Shown: positions 7,604-17,290, counted from the first letter of the stretch. The stretch is 64,000 nt of DNA from JABFRJ01 sp963847145 (GCA_963847145.1 CAWJYN010000003.1:496001-560000); one strand, 5' to 3'. The notes: generated from the letters alone by a model not told the origin. A program made the numbers and translations.

Positions 7604-8908
7604 ATGAACATCAACGATACCATCGACGAAGCTGCATTCCGGGTTGAAGCACGGGCGTTTCTGGAGGCGAATGCGAAGCGGCGGACGCCGGGCGCACAGC
7701 CGAACCGCAATATCGATCGTGACGCGGAGATCATCAAGGCGGCCAAGGTGTGGCAGGCGAAGAAAGCGACGGCTGGCTTTTCGGCCATCACTTGGCCGAA
7801 GGCTGTGGGTGGCCGTGGCGGCACGCCGATCATGCAGATCATCTACGCGCAGGAAGAAGCGCAGTTCGTGACGCCGCCCGGCATCTTCGATATCGGCCTC
7901 GGCATGTGCATTCCGACCTTGATCAAGCATGGCAGCAAGGAGCATGCGGCGCGTCATGTAAAACCCGCGCTGCTGGGCGAAGAGATCTGGTGCCAGCTGT
8001 TCTCAGAACCCGGTGCGGGCTCTGACGTGGCCGGCATTCGCACGCGGGCGAAGCGCGATGGCGACGATTGGGTCGTCAATGGCCAGAAGGTGTGGACCAC
8101 CGGCGCGCATTTCTCAGACTTCGGTTTACTGCTGGTGCGCACCGACCCGGATGTGCAGAAGCACAAGGGCCTGACCATGTTCTTCCTCGATATGAAATCG
8201 AAGGGCGTGGAGTGCCGGCCGATCAAGCAAGTGAGCGGCGGCGCGGAATTCAACGAAGTGTTCTTCACTGACGTGTGCATTCCGGACAGCCAGCGGCTGG
8301 GCAACGTGGGCGATGGCTGGACGGTGGCGCTGACGACGCTGATGAACGAGCGGCTGGCAGTGGGCATTGCGACCGGCATTCTCGGGACGGACGACTTTCT
8401 TGAGTTGGCGCGGTCGTCGGATATTGATGGCGAGGCCGCGATCCGGCATGGCGCGATCCGTGACCGGCTGGCGAATGCGTACATCGACGCCGAGGGCTTG
8501 AAGTACACGCGCTATCGCATGTGGACGGAACTGTCGCGCGGGCAAACGCCGGGACCACAATCGTCCATCAACAAGGTGGTGTCGGGGCGGCTGATGCAAG
8601 ACCTCGGCAGCCTCGCCATGGAAGTGATGGGGGAAGGCGCGATGATCGCCGGCGAAGGGCCGGGCGGTGGCGCGTTCCAGCGGCAATGGCTGGGGGCTGC
8701 GGGTTTCCGCATCGCCGGTGGCACCGATGAGATCTTGCGCAACATCATCGCCGAGCGCGTGCTGGGGATGCCACCGGATGTGCGCGTGGATAAGGACGCG
8801 ACGTTCAGTGAGATGGAAACGCAGCGGCGACGAAGCGCGCGAAGGGGCGGTGAGGGTGGTGGGGCGTGGGATGTAACTGGAGTCCGAGCGCGACAAGACT
8901 TAGTCTGA
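7604..8908 (+). CDS. Acyl-CoA dehydrogenase, catalytic large-subunit-like
   Basis: The 434-residue product shows the complete acyl-CoA dehydrogenase layout. The FAD/substrate loop is QLFSEPGAGSDVAGIRTRA, followed by VNGQKVWTTGAH, and the C-terminal GGTDEILRNIIAERVLG contains the conserved catalytic-type glutamate. The ATG at 7604 matches the conserved N-terminus; extra upstream codons would run into the repeat. The last 35 or so residues (rich in Arg and Gly) extend beyond the usual family end and may be poorly conserved. It follows the small-subunit-like gene on the same strand after 172 bases, so a joint alpha2beta2 enzyme is plausible but inferred. Confidence 0.88.
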   Translation: MNINDTIDEAAFRVEARAFLEANAKRRTPGAQPNRNIDRDAEIIKAAKVWQAKKATAGFSAITWPKAVGGRGGTPIMQIIYAQEEAQFVTPPGIFDIGLGMCIPTLIKHGSKEHAARHVKPALLGEEIWCQLFSEPGAGSDVAGIRTRAKRDGDDWVVNGQKVWTTGAHFSDFGLLLVRTDPDVQKHKGLTMFFLDMKSKGVECRPIKQVSGGAEFNEVFFTDVCIPDSQRLGNVGDGWTVALTTLMNERLAVGIATGILGTDDFLELARSSDIDGEAAIRHGAIRDRLANAYIDAEGLKYTRYRMWTELSRGQTPGPQSSINKVVSGRLMQDLGSLAMEVMGEGAMIAGEGPGGGAFQRQWLGAAGFRIAGGTDEILRNIIAERVLGMPPDVRVDKDATFSEMETQRRRSARRGGEGGGAWDVTGVRARQDLV

Positions 8909-9053
8909 GCTTGCTCGGGCGAACAACGCTGGCCTATGATTGGTGATCCGAAGACAATTCTTGAACAAGTTGCGACGCCGCCAGATTTGGCACGTGCCCG
9001 TCGGACGGATTGATCGAACGAGTCAAGATAAAAAATGGCCATCGATAACTTTG

Positions 9054-10391
9054 ATGATTGATTCTGGCGAACCACGCCTTCAAGTCTTTATCTCTTATTC
9101 GCGCAACGATCTTGCGTTTGCCGAACAGGTGACTGCTGCTCTTGATATGGCCGGGTTCCGTGCGCTGATTGATCGTGGCGGCATTGCAGGCGGCGAGGAG
9201 TGGCGAGGAAGACTTGAGACACTAATTCGGCAGGCGGACACCTTCGTGTTCGTGTTGTCCCCCGACTCGGCCAAATCTGAGATCTGTAGCTGGGAGGCCG
9301 AAGAAGCAGCACGACTGGGCAAACGGATCATCCCTATCGTTTGCCGTCCCATGGACAGCAGTGAGATTCCAAGCCGACTAATCTCCAGTCTCAACTACAT
9401 CTACTTCTATGCTGACCCAAAAGTGCCTGGGTCAGGCTTTGGTGTTGGGCTATCGGCGCTCGCCCAAGCGCTTAGGACTGATATGGATTGGGTGCGTGAG
9501 CACACCCGACTCGCCGAAGCAGCGTCACGCTGGGCAGAAAATGGCCGAACCCAAGACTTGCTGTTGAAAGGACAGGCGGTCGGGGAAGCTAGGCAGTGGC
9601 TGCAGCGGCAGCCCCGGGATGGCCCACAACCCAGCGATTTACATCGCGCCTTCATTGCTGCGAGCGAGGACGCTGCGCACGAGCGGGAGTTGCAAGCACG
9701 CAGAGAGGTCGAGGTATCGGCCTCAGGCGAGCGAGGAATTTCGGAGCTAGCGGCAGCCCTTAATGCCCGAGAAGCCGAACTTAAGGCATGGGCCAAGGCG
9801 CTGGAGGCGAGAGAGGCATCGCTTGCGACTGAAAGTGCCGGTATCGGTCGATCTGTTCGACTATCGCGGCCGCCCCCTGCGCCTAGGGGCACCAAAATCT
9901 TCATCTCTTACCGCCGCTCGTCGTCTCTTCACATTGCAGGCCGTATGTGCGACCGTCTGGAGAAGGAGTTTACGCACGGCGAAGTATTTTTCGACGTTGA
10001 CGCGATCCCTGTCGGAACAAACTTTAAAGAACATATTCGCGGCAGTCTGGAACGCAGTGCCGTTCTCTTGGCCGTGATCGGAGCAAATTGGTCGAGCCTC
10101 AATTGGTCCCGCACCCGATTGCGCAACCTGCTTTCCCTTGCACCCGAAGACCACGTGCAATCGGAAATAGAGCTCGCTTTTGAGCTCGGCGTGCCAATTA
10201 CTCCAGTGCTGATTGATCAAACCACTATGCCAACCCGCAGTGTCCTACCTCGCTCGCTTGCGGACCTTTGCCATTTAAATGCTGCGTCCGTGCGAGGTGG
10301 TCGCGATTTTCACAGTGATATGGAAACCGTATGCAAAATGATTCGCGAGCTCCGGAGCCGAGTGGAGGCCGGTGTTCGCTTGTCTAGTTGA
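9054..10391 (+). CDS. Double TIR-domain protein with central coiled coil
   Basis: The 445-residue product begins with one TIR domain (about 9-140, opening LQVFISYSRNDLAFAEQV). A helical linker (150-190) and a charged coiled-coil-like stretch (205-260) follow, then a second TIR domain (about 280-435, opening TKIFISYRRSSSLHIAG). In TIR1 the segment SEICSWEAEEA places glutamates E81/E83 where TIR NAD-hydrolases have their catalytic Glu. TIR2 has QSEIELAFELGVPITPVLI with E371 in a comparable place. No membrane segments are seen. TIR proteins of bacteria cleave NAD+ or make NAD-derived signals, often in phage defence. AT-richer codon use than its neighbours and an adjacent insertion sequence suggest acquired DNA. 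The ATG at 9054 lacks an obvious ribosome-binding site. Confidence 0.82.
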   Translation: MIDSGEPRLQVFISYSRNDLAFAEQVTAALDMAGFRALIDRGGIAGGEEWRGRLETLIRQADTFVFVLSPDSAKSEICSWEAEEAARLGKRIIPIVCRPMDSSEIPSRLISSLNYIYFYADPKVPGSGFGVGLSALAQALRTDMDWVREHTRLAEAASRWAENGRTQDLLLKGQAVGEARQWLQRQPRDGPQPSDLHRAFIAASEDAAHERELQARREVEVSASGERGISELAAALNAREAELKAWAKALEAREASLATESAGIGRSVRLSRPPPAPRGTKIFISYRRSSSLHIAGRMCDRLEKEFTHGEVFFDVDAIPVGTNFKEHIRGSLERSAVLLAVIGANWSSLNWSRTRLRNLLSLAPEDHVQSEIELAFELGVPITPVLIDQTTMPTRSVLPRSLADLCHLNAASVRGGRDFHSDMETVCKMIRELRSRVEAGVRLSS

Positions 10392-10451
10392 AGTCTTCCG
10401 TCCACGATCAAAGCGACAAGATCGAATGCCGGCTGCGCCATGACAGGACAC

Positions 10452-12032
10452 ACTTCACGTGTCGGCCGTGAAGTAGCGATCTGTCAGGCTGGCTGGGTTG
10501 TTGCGGTCATTGTGCGGTCCGGGCAACCGGCACCGAACCCGATCGCCAACAAGACGCACAAAAGCACCTTCAGCCATGCGGCGAGGCGGCGGAAGTTGTA
10601 GCCGACGGCGGCGAGCACGGCATTGGCCGCGTCGCCGTGGCTGCCGATCAGGAAGTTGCGATCCATGCGGTGCTCGCTCTTGAGATGGCCGATGACGGGC
10701 TCGACCGCCGCGCGCCGTCTCAGTTCACGCTTGATCGCCGGCGTCACACCGCGCTTCTGCTCGGAGACATAGACCCGCAAATCGTGCGGCGCCGGCAAGC
10801 CGTGGCCGCGGTAGCCTCTGTCGGCGATGATGCGCTTGATCTCGTTGCCGATCAGCGATTGCAGATGTGGAATGACGGTTGCCAATGTGTGGCCGTCGTA
10901 AGGATTGCCTGGTAGCGCCTTGGCCGCCAGCACGAACTGTCCGCCGCGCGAGGGCTGAACCGTCGTCGCAATCGAGACTTTCACGCCGAACTCGTAAGGC
11001 TTGTGCGCTTTGCCTTTGCCGATGCATTCCACTTCCGGGGCATGGATCGAATAAACCTTTGGGCCGCGTTGGCCGCGCTCCTGCGCGTGCACGCGTTGGG
11101 CCAGGAATAGCTTTGGCCGGAAGATCGTGTTGAGTGATGGCGATGATCGCACTTGGCGATCAATATCGCGGATGACGCGGCCGAGATACGTTTTCAGGCT
11201 TCGCAATTGGCGACGCGCGCGCTTGAACTGCTTGGCGTGGGCGTAGCGTTGATATTTCATGAGCGCTTGCTTGCCGACCTTTGGATAGCCCTGACGCAAC
11301 TTGAGCCCGTGTTTCTTGGCTAACTTGACCAGCATCACGCGCGCACGGTTCAGCAGTTTGGCATCAGTCGGGAAGGTCACGGCCTTCTCCTGCACAGTCG
11401 TGTCGACGATCACCTTCGACAGATCTTTGACCTCGATCGCCTCGGTCTTGACCGCAATCGACAGGCTCTCCTGCAGCAGCACTTCGAGCCGCGCGTCACC
11501 CATCCGCTGTCGCCATCTGGTCATTGACGAACGGTCGAACGGCGCATCATGGCGGAAGTGCTCTTCGCCACAGAAGTGCTGGTAATACGGGTTCTCGATC
11601 CAGCGGGCGACCAGCTCTTCATCCGACAGATTGTGCATGTGCTTGAGGATCGCGAGGCCGGCCATAAGTCGCGTTGGCAACGGTGGTTGGCCGGGCGCGT
11701 CGGTGTACATATCGCCGAGCTTGGTCTCGAGCAGCGGCCAATCGATCAACCCGGCAAGGCGCGGCAGCTCGTGCCGCATGTTGATCATCTGATCGAGCCG
11801 CGACCGGAACAGATCGTCTTGCCCTCTCGACTGCGCGCGTGGCCGCATCGGTGCCTCCCTCGGATCGTTACGCCGAACAAAACATGGTTCGCGCAGCCGG
11901 GGAATCCACCATCGCGATTTGCAAGGAAATCGACATCAGACAGTGGAAAACTGGCAACTCAAGTCTGCTGATCAGTGCAGAAGATCACCGCAAAACAACA
12001 AGTTCAGAGTTCTTCACGGACGACTTCACGTG
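10452..12032. mobile_element. IS5-family-like insertion sequence
   Basis: The element contains one transposase gene on the minus strand. Imperfect terminal inverted repeats can be read as CGGCCGTGAAGTA (10463-10475) and, inverted, CGTCCGTGAAGAA (12010-12022). A 10-bp direct repeat ACTTCACGTG occurs at 10452-10461 and 12023-12032 and may be the target duplication. The repeat shares CTTCACG with the terminal repeats, so the exact boundaries are uncertain by about 10 bp. It lies between the double-TIR gene and the broken ecm gene. Confidence 0.7.
10484..11848 (-). CDS. IS5-family transposase
   Basis: This 454-residue transposase has an N-terminal DUF772-type region (PLPTRLMAGLAILKHMHNLS and FCGEEHFRHDAPFDRSSMTR) followed by a DDE nuclease domain. 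The likely catalytic acids are D149 (VIVDTTVQEK), D343 (IIADRGYRG) and E383 (AAVEPVIGHLKSE). The frame is full length and uninterrupted, so the element may still be active. It cuts and joins the ends of its own insertion sequence. Confidence 0.92.
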   Translation of the reverse strand: MRPRAQSRGQDDLFRSRLDQMINMRHELPRLAGLIDWPLLETKLGDMYTDAPGQPPLPTRLMAGLAILKHMHNLSDEELVARWIENPYYQHFCGEEHFRHDAPFDRSSMTRWRQRMGDARLEVLLQESLSIAVKTEAIEVKDLSKVIVDTTVQEKAVTFPTDAKLLNRARVMLVKLAKKHGLKLRQGYPKVGKQALMKYQRYAHAKQFKRARRQLRSLKTYLGRVIRDIDRQVRSSPSLNTIFRPKLFLAQRVHAQERGQRGPKVYSIHAPEVECIGKGKAHKPYEFGVKVSIATTVQPSRGGQFVLAAKALPGNPYDGHTLATVIPHLQSLIGNEIKRIIADRGYRGHGLPAPHDLRVYVSEQKRGVTPAIKRELRRRAAVEPVIGHLKSEHRMDRNFLIGSHGDAANAVLAAVGYNFRRLAAWLKVLLCVLLAIGFGAGCPDRTMTATTQPA

Positions 12033-12069
12033 CGGTTCCGACTTCGGGATTCGGAGCTGATGTGGCCCC

Positions 12070-14081
12070 TCACGCCGCCTTCGCTGTCCCAGCGGCCAGC
12101 CGCACGATTTCGGTCATGATGGCGTTGAGGTCGAAATCCTTGGGGGTGTAGACGGCGGCGACGCCGGCGGCCTTCAAGAGCGCTGCGTCTTCGGGGGGGA
12201 TGATGCCGCCGACGACGAGGGGGATATCGCCGACGCCTTCGGCGCGCAGGCGGGCGAGCACGTCGCTGCACCAGTGGCACGTGGCTGCCCGAGAGGATTG
12301 ATAGGCCGACGACGTGGACGGCTTCATCGACGGCGGTGCGGGCGATCTGCGATGGCGTGAGGCGAATGCCTTCGTAGACGACATCCATGCCGCAATCGCG
12401 GGCGCGGACGGCGATCTGCTCGGCGCCGTTGGAGTGGCCGTCGAGGCCCGGCTTGCCGACGAGGAACTTGATGCGGCGGCCGAGATCGCGCGAGACGGCT
12501 TCGACGTAGGCGCGGATGGCGGCGATCTTGTCGGTTTTGGCGCCGATGTGATGCTGCCGCCGCCGACGCCGGTGGGTGCGCGATATTCGCCGAAGACTTC
12601 GCGCAGGGTGGTGCCCCATTCGCCGGTGGTGACGCCGGCTTTGGCGCAGTCGATGGAGACGGGCATGACGTTGGCGCCGTCTTTGGCGGCGGCGGTCGAG
12701 GGCGGCAAGGGCTTTGGCGGCCGCCTTGCTGTCGCGCTTGGTGCGCCAGGCTTGGAGGTGCGCGATCTGTTCGGCTTCCATGGCCGGATCGACGACTTCG
12801 ATTGCGGCGGTGCCGGAGGCGAGCGGGGAGACTTCGTCTCGGTGAAGCGATTGACGCCGATCACCACGTGGTCGCCGGTTTCGATGCGGCGCGAGGCGGT
12901 CGGCGTTGCTTTCGACGAGGCGGCGTTTCATGTAGTCGATAGCGGCGACGGCGCCGCCCATGCGGTCGATCGTTGCGAGTTCGGCTTGGGCTTCTTCCTT
13001 GAGGCTCTGAACCTTGCGTTCGATCTCGGGCGAGCCGTCGAAGATATCGCCGTATTCGAGCAGATCGGTTTCGTAGGCGAGCACCTGCTGCATGCGCAGC
13101 GACCACTGCTGATCCCACGGGCGTGGCAGGCCGAGGGCTTCGTTCCAGGCGGGCAATTGCACGGCGCGAGCGCGGGCGCGCTTCGAGAGCGTGACGGCGA
13201 GCATTTCAAGTAAAATGCGCGAGACGTTGTTTTCGGGTTGCGGTTCAGTGAGGCCGAGCGAGTTGACCTGCACGCCGTAGCGAAACTGCAGGAACTTCGG
13301 ATCGGTGACGCCATAGCGTGTGCGGCCGATCTCCTCCCAGAGCTCGGTGAAGGCGCGCATCTTGCAGATTTCGGTGATGAAGCGGAGACCGGCATTCACG
13401 AAGAACGAAATGCGGCCAAACATGGCGCCGAACTCAGCGGGCGAGACTTCACCGGAGGCTTTGACGGTGTCGAGCACGGCGATGGCGGTGGCGAGCGCAA
13501 AGGCCAGCTCTTGCACAGGCGTCGCACCGGCTTCCTGCAGATGATAGCTGCAGACGTTGGTCGGGTTCCAGCGCGGCAACTCTTGGCCGGAAAAGATGAT
13601 GGTGTCTTTGATCAGCTTCAGCGACGGCGCGGGCGGGAAGATGTAGGTGCCGCGGGAGAGATATTCCTTGATGATGTCGTTCTGGATGGTGCCGGTGAGT
13701 TTGGTGCGGTCGGCGTTGGTGGCGTCGGCGGTCGCAACGTAGAGCGCGAGCAGCCAGGCGCCGGTCGCGTTGATGGTCATCGACGTGTTCATTTTGTCGA
13801 GCGGGATGCCATCGAGCAAGCGTGCGCATGTCGCCGAGATGGGAGACGGGGACGCCGACTTTGCCGACTTCGCCACGCGCCAGTTCGTGGTCGCTGTCGT
13901 AACCGGTCTGCGTCGGCAGATCGAAAGCGATGGAGAGGCCGGTTTGGCCCTTGGCCAGGTTGCCGCGGTAGAGTGCGTTGGATTTGGTGGCCGTGGAATG
14001 ACCGGCATAGGTGCGGAAGATCCACGGTGCGTCCGGTTTGGGCGCCGCGGGTTTGTCCGTTGGGGCAGTGTTTCGGCCCAT
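12070..14081 (-). pseudogene. ecm: Ethylmalonyl-CoA mutase (meaA/ecm-like), frameshifted
   Basis: Pieces in all three minus-strand frames together give a near-complete coenzyme-B12 mutase. The N-terminus has PWIFRTYAGHSTATKSN and LPTQTGYDSDHELARGEVGK. The middle has VCSYHLQEAGATPVQELA and VQLPAWNEALGLPRPWDQQW. The C-terminal B12 domain has GKPGLDGHSNGAEQIA and AVYTPKDFDLNAIMTEI. These are characteristic of the meaA/Ecm branch of the mutases. Frame changes occur near 13818, 12890, 12838, 12708, 12560 and 12285, each explained by a one-base insertion or loss. Between them the protein remains very well conserved, so inactivation is recent or the sequence contains errors. The ATG at 14081 has GGAG upstream. 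The gene ends about 40 bases from the insertion sequence and lies near ccr, its pathway partner. Confidence 0.85.
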
Positions 14082-14572
14082 GGGTGGGGCTCCGGTCAAA
14101 GGCATATCTGTCGGCGCTATCCTATCGCAGCCATGGTGCGACGCACAATGGTGGTGACGCTTGGCCGGGAGCCGGTTTGGAGTTGCCGGTGCCCCGCAAA
14201 TTTTTACCCTGCCCCTTTCAGAGACTACGAGGTTCACACTTCTGTCCCGCGGCAACATCTCGCCTTGGCCTGCCACTGGCGACCACTCTCCACCGCGTTC
14301 CCGGCCGGAGCGCCCCTTCGGCGCGCAGAGCCGGGATCTTTACGTGTCGACGATGAGGCACCGCACACAACATCAAAGCGGTAAAGGTCCCGGATATTTG
14401 ACGCGCTGAAACGCGCTGCCCAAATTCCGGGAAAGCGGTGGAGGGAGGGTGGCCTTGTCAGTCAAGACGGCCTTGCAAAACTGGTAGACTGCGAGATTTC
14501 AAACCAGGACGCACCTGCGCGCATGCCGTAGCGCCTCACGGGGAGGAAGAAAGGGCAGCAGGTTTTGAAGGC
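14082..14572. other. Non-coding stretch upstream of ecm
   Basis: No convincing gene is seen in these 490 bases. The notable item is an imperfect inverted repeat CCCGGATATTTG (14389-14400) and CAAATTCCGGG (14421-14431). Its loop contains ACGCGCTG twice in direct orientation. It could be an operator or a transcript hairpin. It is not followed by a T run, so a terminator is unlikely. Confidence 0.4.
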
Positions 14573-14917
14573 TCAGATGCGGCCTTCGATGCTTTTGTTG
14601 GCTTGGATGTGCTCTTGCAGGCGGGCCAGCAGGGCCGCCAGGATCAAGGTGGCGATGATGCCGATGGTGGACGAGGTGATCGTGCAGATCAGCCATTGGT
14701 CGAAGCGGCCGAGATTGAAGGTTTCCATCTGCGAGAGGGCGTAGTTGGCCAGCACGGCGATAGCCACGGTGATGGGCCCGAGGACCACCACGAGCGCCGG
14801 CATCACCAGATGGTTGCGGACGAAATACATGCCGATGCCGGCCATCAGGCAGATCAAGGTCCAGGTGCCGGTGGAAATTTCGGTGGCCGTGATCAGGTGC
14901 TTGAGCAGCGTATCCAT
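14573..14917 (-). CDS. Small membrane protein, 114 aa
   Basis: The ATG at 14917 (MDTLLKHLITATE) is preceded by AAGGA seven bases upstream. The protein has three hydrophobic segments: roughly residues 18-34 (WTLICLMAGIGMYFV), 38-58 (VMPALVVVLGPITVAIAVLA) and 77-98 (ICTITSSTIGIIATLILAALL). A short charged tail follows. I do not recognise a named family. It is divergent from ccr, with 234 bases between the two starts. Confidence 0.65.
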   Translation of the reverse strand: MDTLLKHLITATEISTGTWTLICLMAGIGMYFVRNHLVMPALVVVLGPITVAIAVLANYALSQMETFNLGRFDQWLICTITSSTIGIIATLILAALLARLQEHIQANKSIEGRI

Positions 14918-15151
14918 GGGGATTCCTTGCAGTTGCATGAGCGCGCGTTGGCGATCACACTACGAGCAAAGAGTTAACGCCTGTTTTCCCTGACCAGGAT
15001 TGCGGCAGGATTTGCGGTTTGAAGCCAGGTTCCATAATTTTTTGCAGCGCACCACTTGATGTGGCAATGCAATATGGCATGATCAGCCATGCATTCAGAG
15101 TCGTGAGCCCTCAGCCACTCGGACCAGCCGCGACGCCTTCAGGAGATCCCC

Positions 15152-16429
15152 ATGGCGCAGTCAACCAAAGCCCCAGCCTTGAAGGACCTTTATGAAATTG
15201 GCGAAATTCCGCCGCTCGGGCATGTGCCGAAAAACATGTACGCCTGGGCGATCCGCGCCGAGCGGCATGGGGAGCCGGACAAGGCGATGCAGGTGGAGGT
15301 GCTACCCACCTGGGAACTCGACAGCCACGATGTGCTCGTCCTCGTGATGGCCGCTGGCGTCAACTACAACGGCGTCTGGGCGGCGTTGGGCACGCCGATC
15401 TCGCCGATCAAGGACGTGCACAAGAACCCCTATCACATCGCGGGCTCTGACGCCTCGGGCATCGTGTGGAAGGTCGGCTCGAAGGTGAAGCGCTGGAAGG
15501 TGGGCGACGAGGTTGTCATCCACTGCAACCAAGACGACGGCGACGACGAAGAGTGCAACGGCGGCGATCCGATGTTCTCGCCGAGCCAGCGCATCTGGGG
15601 TTATGAAACGCCCGATGGCTCGTTCGCGCAGTTCTGCCGCGTGCAGGACCGGCAGTTGCTGGAGCGCCCCAAGCATCTGACCTGGGAAGAAAGTGCCTGC
15701 TATACGCTGGTGCTGGCGACCGCGTATCGCATGCTGTTCGGCCATCGGCCGCACGTGTTGCGGCCGGGGCATAACGTGCTGGTGTGGGGCGCGTCAGGAG
15801 GCCTCGGCTCGATGGCGACGCAGTTGATTGCGACGTCGGGCGCCAACGCGATCGGCGTGGTCAGCGAAGACGATAAGCGTGACTTCGTTATGCAGTTGGG
15901 CGCGAAGGGCGTGGTCAATCGCAAGAAATTCAATTGCTGGGGCCAGATGCCGACGGTGAACACGCCGGAGTATGCAAACTGGATGAAGGAGACACGCAAG
16001 TTCGGCGGCGCGATCTGGGAAATCACTGGCAAGGGCAACAACGTCGACTTCGTCTTCGAGCATCCGGGCGAGGGCACGTTCCCGGTGTCGGTGCTGGTGG
16101 TGAAGCGCGGCGGCATGGTGGTGATCTGCGCGGGCACGACGGGCTATAATCTGACGATGGATGCGCGCTATCTATGGATGCATCAGAAGCGCGTGCAGGG
16201 CAGCCATTTTGCCAACTATCTGCAGGCGAGCCAAGCCAACAAGCTGGTGGTTGAACGCCGCATCGAACCGTGCATGAGCGAAGTCTACACCTGGGACGAA
16301 ATCCCGAAAGCCCACGTGCGCATGCGGAAGAATGAGCACAAGCCGGGGAACATGGCCGTGCTGGTCAGCGCACCGCGGACGGGGCTGAGGACGTATGAGG
16401 ATGTGCTGGAGGCGAGCAAGGGGAAGTGA
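15152..16429 (+). CDS. ccr: Crotonyl-CoA carboxylase/reductase
   Basis: This 425-residue enzyme converts crotonyl-CoA, CO2 and NADPH to ethylmalonyl-CoA, the defining step of the ethylmalonyl-CoA pathway. It has the MDR fold with the Ccr-specific N-terminus (LYEIGEIPPLGHVPKNMYAW), VNYNGVWAALGTP, GYETPDGSFAQFCRVQ and VWGASGGLGSMATQLIA, and the late QGSHFANYLQA. The Asn, Glu and His of these segments correspond to residues known in the family to position CO2. An excellent AGGAGA ribosome-binding site precedes the ATG. It lies near the broken ecm gene, whose product would act after Ccr and an epimerase. Confidence 0.95.
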   Translation: MAQSTKAPALKDLYEIGEIPPLGHVPKNMYAWAIRAERHGEPDKAMQVEVLPTWELDSHDVLVLVMAAGVNYNGVWAALGTPISPIKDVHKNPYHIAGSDASGIVWKVGSKVKRWKVGDEVVIHCNQDDGDDEECNGGDPMFSPSQRIWGYETPDGSFAQFCRVQDRQLLERPKHLTWEESACYTLVLATAYRMLFGHRPHVLRPGHNVLVWGASGGLGSMATQLIATSGANAIGVVSEDDKRDFVMQLGAKGVVNRKKFNCWGQMPTVNTPEYANWMKETRKFGGAIWEITGKGNNVDFVFEHPGEGTFPVSVLVVKRGGMVVICAGTTGYNLTMDARYLWMHQKRVQGSHFANYLQASQANKLVVERRIEPCMSEVYTWDEIPKAHVRMRKNEHKPGNMAVLVSAPRTGLRTYEDVLEASKGK

Positions 16430-16451
16430 GGGGTGGGGGGCAGGTGTTGCG

Positions 16452-17189
16452 TCAGGGGGCTTTGAAGACGAACCAGTCGAGGTCTTCTGTAACGGGGTGG
16501 TTTTGGCCGTTGGGGGGCGTGTGGGCTTGGAGGGCGGCCATGCCGGTTTCGAAGTCCTGGTCGCTGAGGCTGGCGACGGTGCTGTAGCCGCGAAGTGCAA
16601 TTTTGCCGACGAATGCGGGCCAAGTGGCGGCAACGACCTGGGTGACGATTTCATGAGCGACGGTTGAGAACCCCGCGGCGGCGAAGGTCGCGCTCAGGCT
16701 GTGACGCGTTGGGAATTCGGCCTCGTTGATCGGGAAGAAGTGGCGGTGAGGGAAATCGCCGTCGCGGGTGATTGTGCGCACGCAGACATGACCGCCAACA
16801 CGGACGACGCGCCGGCACTCGCGGATGGCAGCGCTGGCGTCGTGGAAGTGATGAAAGACCATCGACAGGAACACTACTTCGGCGGTGGCGGGGGCGAGCG
16901 GCAGCGCCTCGGCAGCAGACTGATGGAAAGTAACGCGTTCGCACCGCGTTTTTTCGCGTGCGATAGTGAGCATGGATATAGAGGGGTCGACGGCCAGGAC
17001 GCGGGCTGCGAAGCGCTCGGCTAGCGGCCCTGAAAAGCGGCCTGTGCCACAGCCAACATCGACGATCAGCGCGCCTGGTGCAGGGTTGACGTCTCTGGCG
17101 ACCAGATCGAGCCAGCGCTCAAGAAGCTCTGGCGCCAGGCCGCGTGCGCTATCGTAAATCGTTGCGATGGCCGATGCGTCGTAGTCCAT
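16452..17189 (-). CDS. Class I SAM-dependent methyltransferase
   Basis: The 245-residue product has the SAM-binding motif I VDVGCGTGRFSGPLA (near residues 43-57). Motif II is VLAVDPSISML, and the ubiE-like segment VFLSMVFHHFHDASAAI is followed by RVVRVGGHVCVRT. It belongs to the Methyltransf_11/25 type. The substrate is not evident. The ATG at 17189 starts just before the conserved N-terminus (MDYDASAIATIYDSARG). Farther upstream codons would cross the palindromic promoter region. It is divergent from the E1 alpha gene. Confidence 0.8.
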   Translation of the reverse strand: MDYDASAIATIYDSARGLAPELLERWLDLVARDVNPAPGALIVDVGCGTGRFSGPLAERFAARVLAVDPSISMLTIAREKTRCERVTFHQSAAEALPLAPATAEVVFLSMVFHHFHDASAAIRECRRVVRVGGHVCVRTITRDGDFPHRHFFPINEAEFPTRHSLSATFAAAGFSTVAHEIVTQVVAATWPAFVGKIALRGYSTVASLSDQDFETGMAALQAHTPPNGQNHPVTEDLDWFVFKAP

Positions 17190-17290
17190 GGGTGACAATA
17201 TCCTGAGAAGCGGGGGACAGGTTGCTGGACGCTTTGCAGGACAACACGACGCTCTCGCCGCGCCAAGGCTTAATGCCCAGTACTTATTGC

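Noticed and set aside
13238..14356. Plus-strand frames over the ecm region
   Set aside because: The minus strand holds the mutase sequence in three frames, so the plus-strand frames are mirror artefacts.
15000..15151. A possible regulatory motif (TGC-rich, TTTGCAGCGCACCAC) before ccr
   Set aside because: It loosely recalls PhaR-type TGC-rich sites, but the match is too weak to name a regulator.
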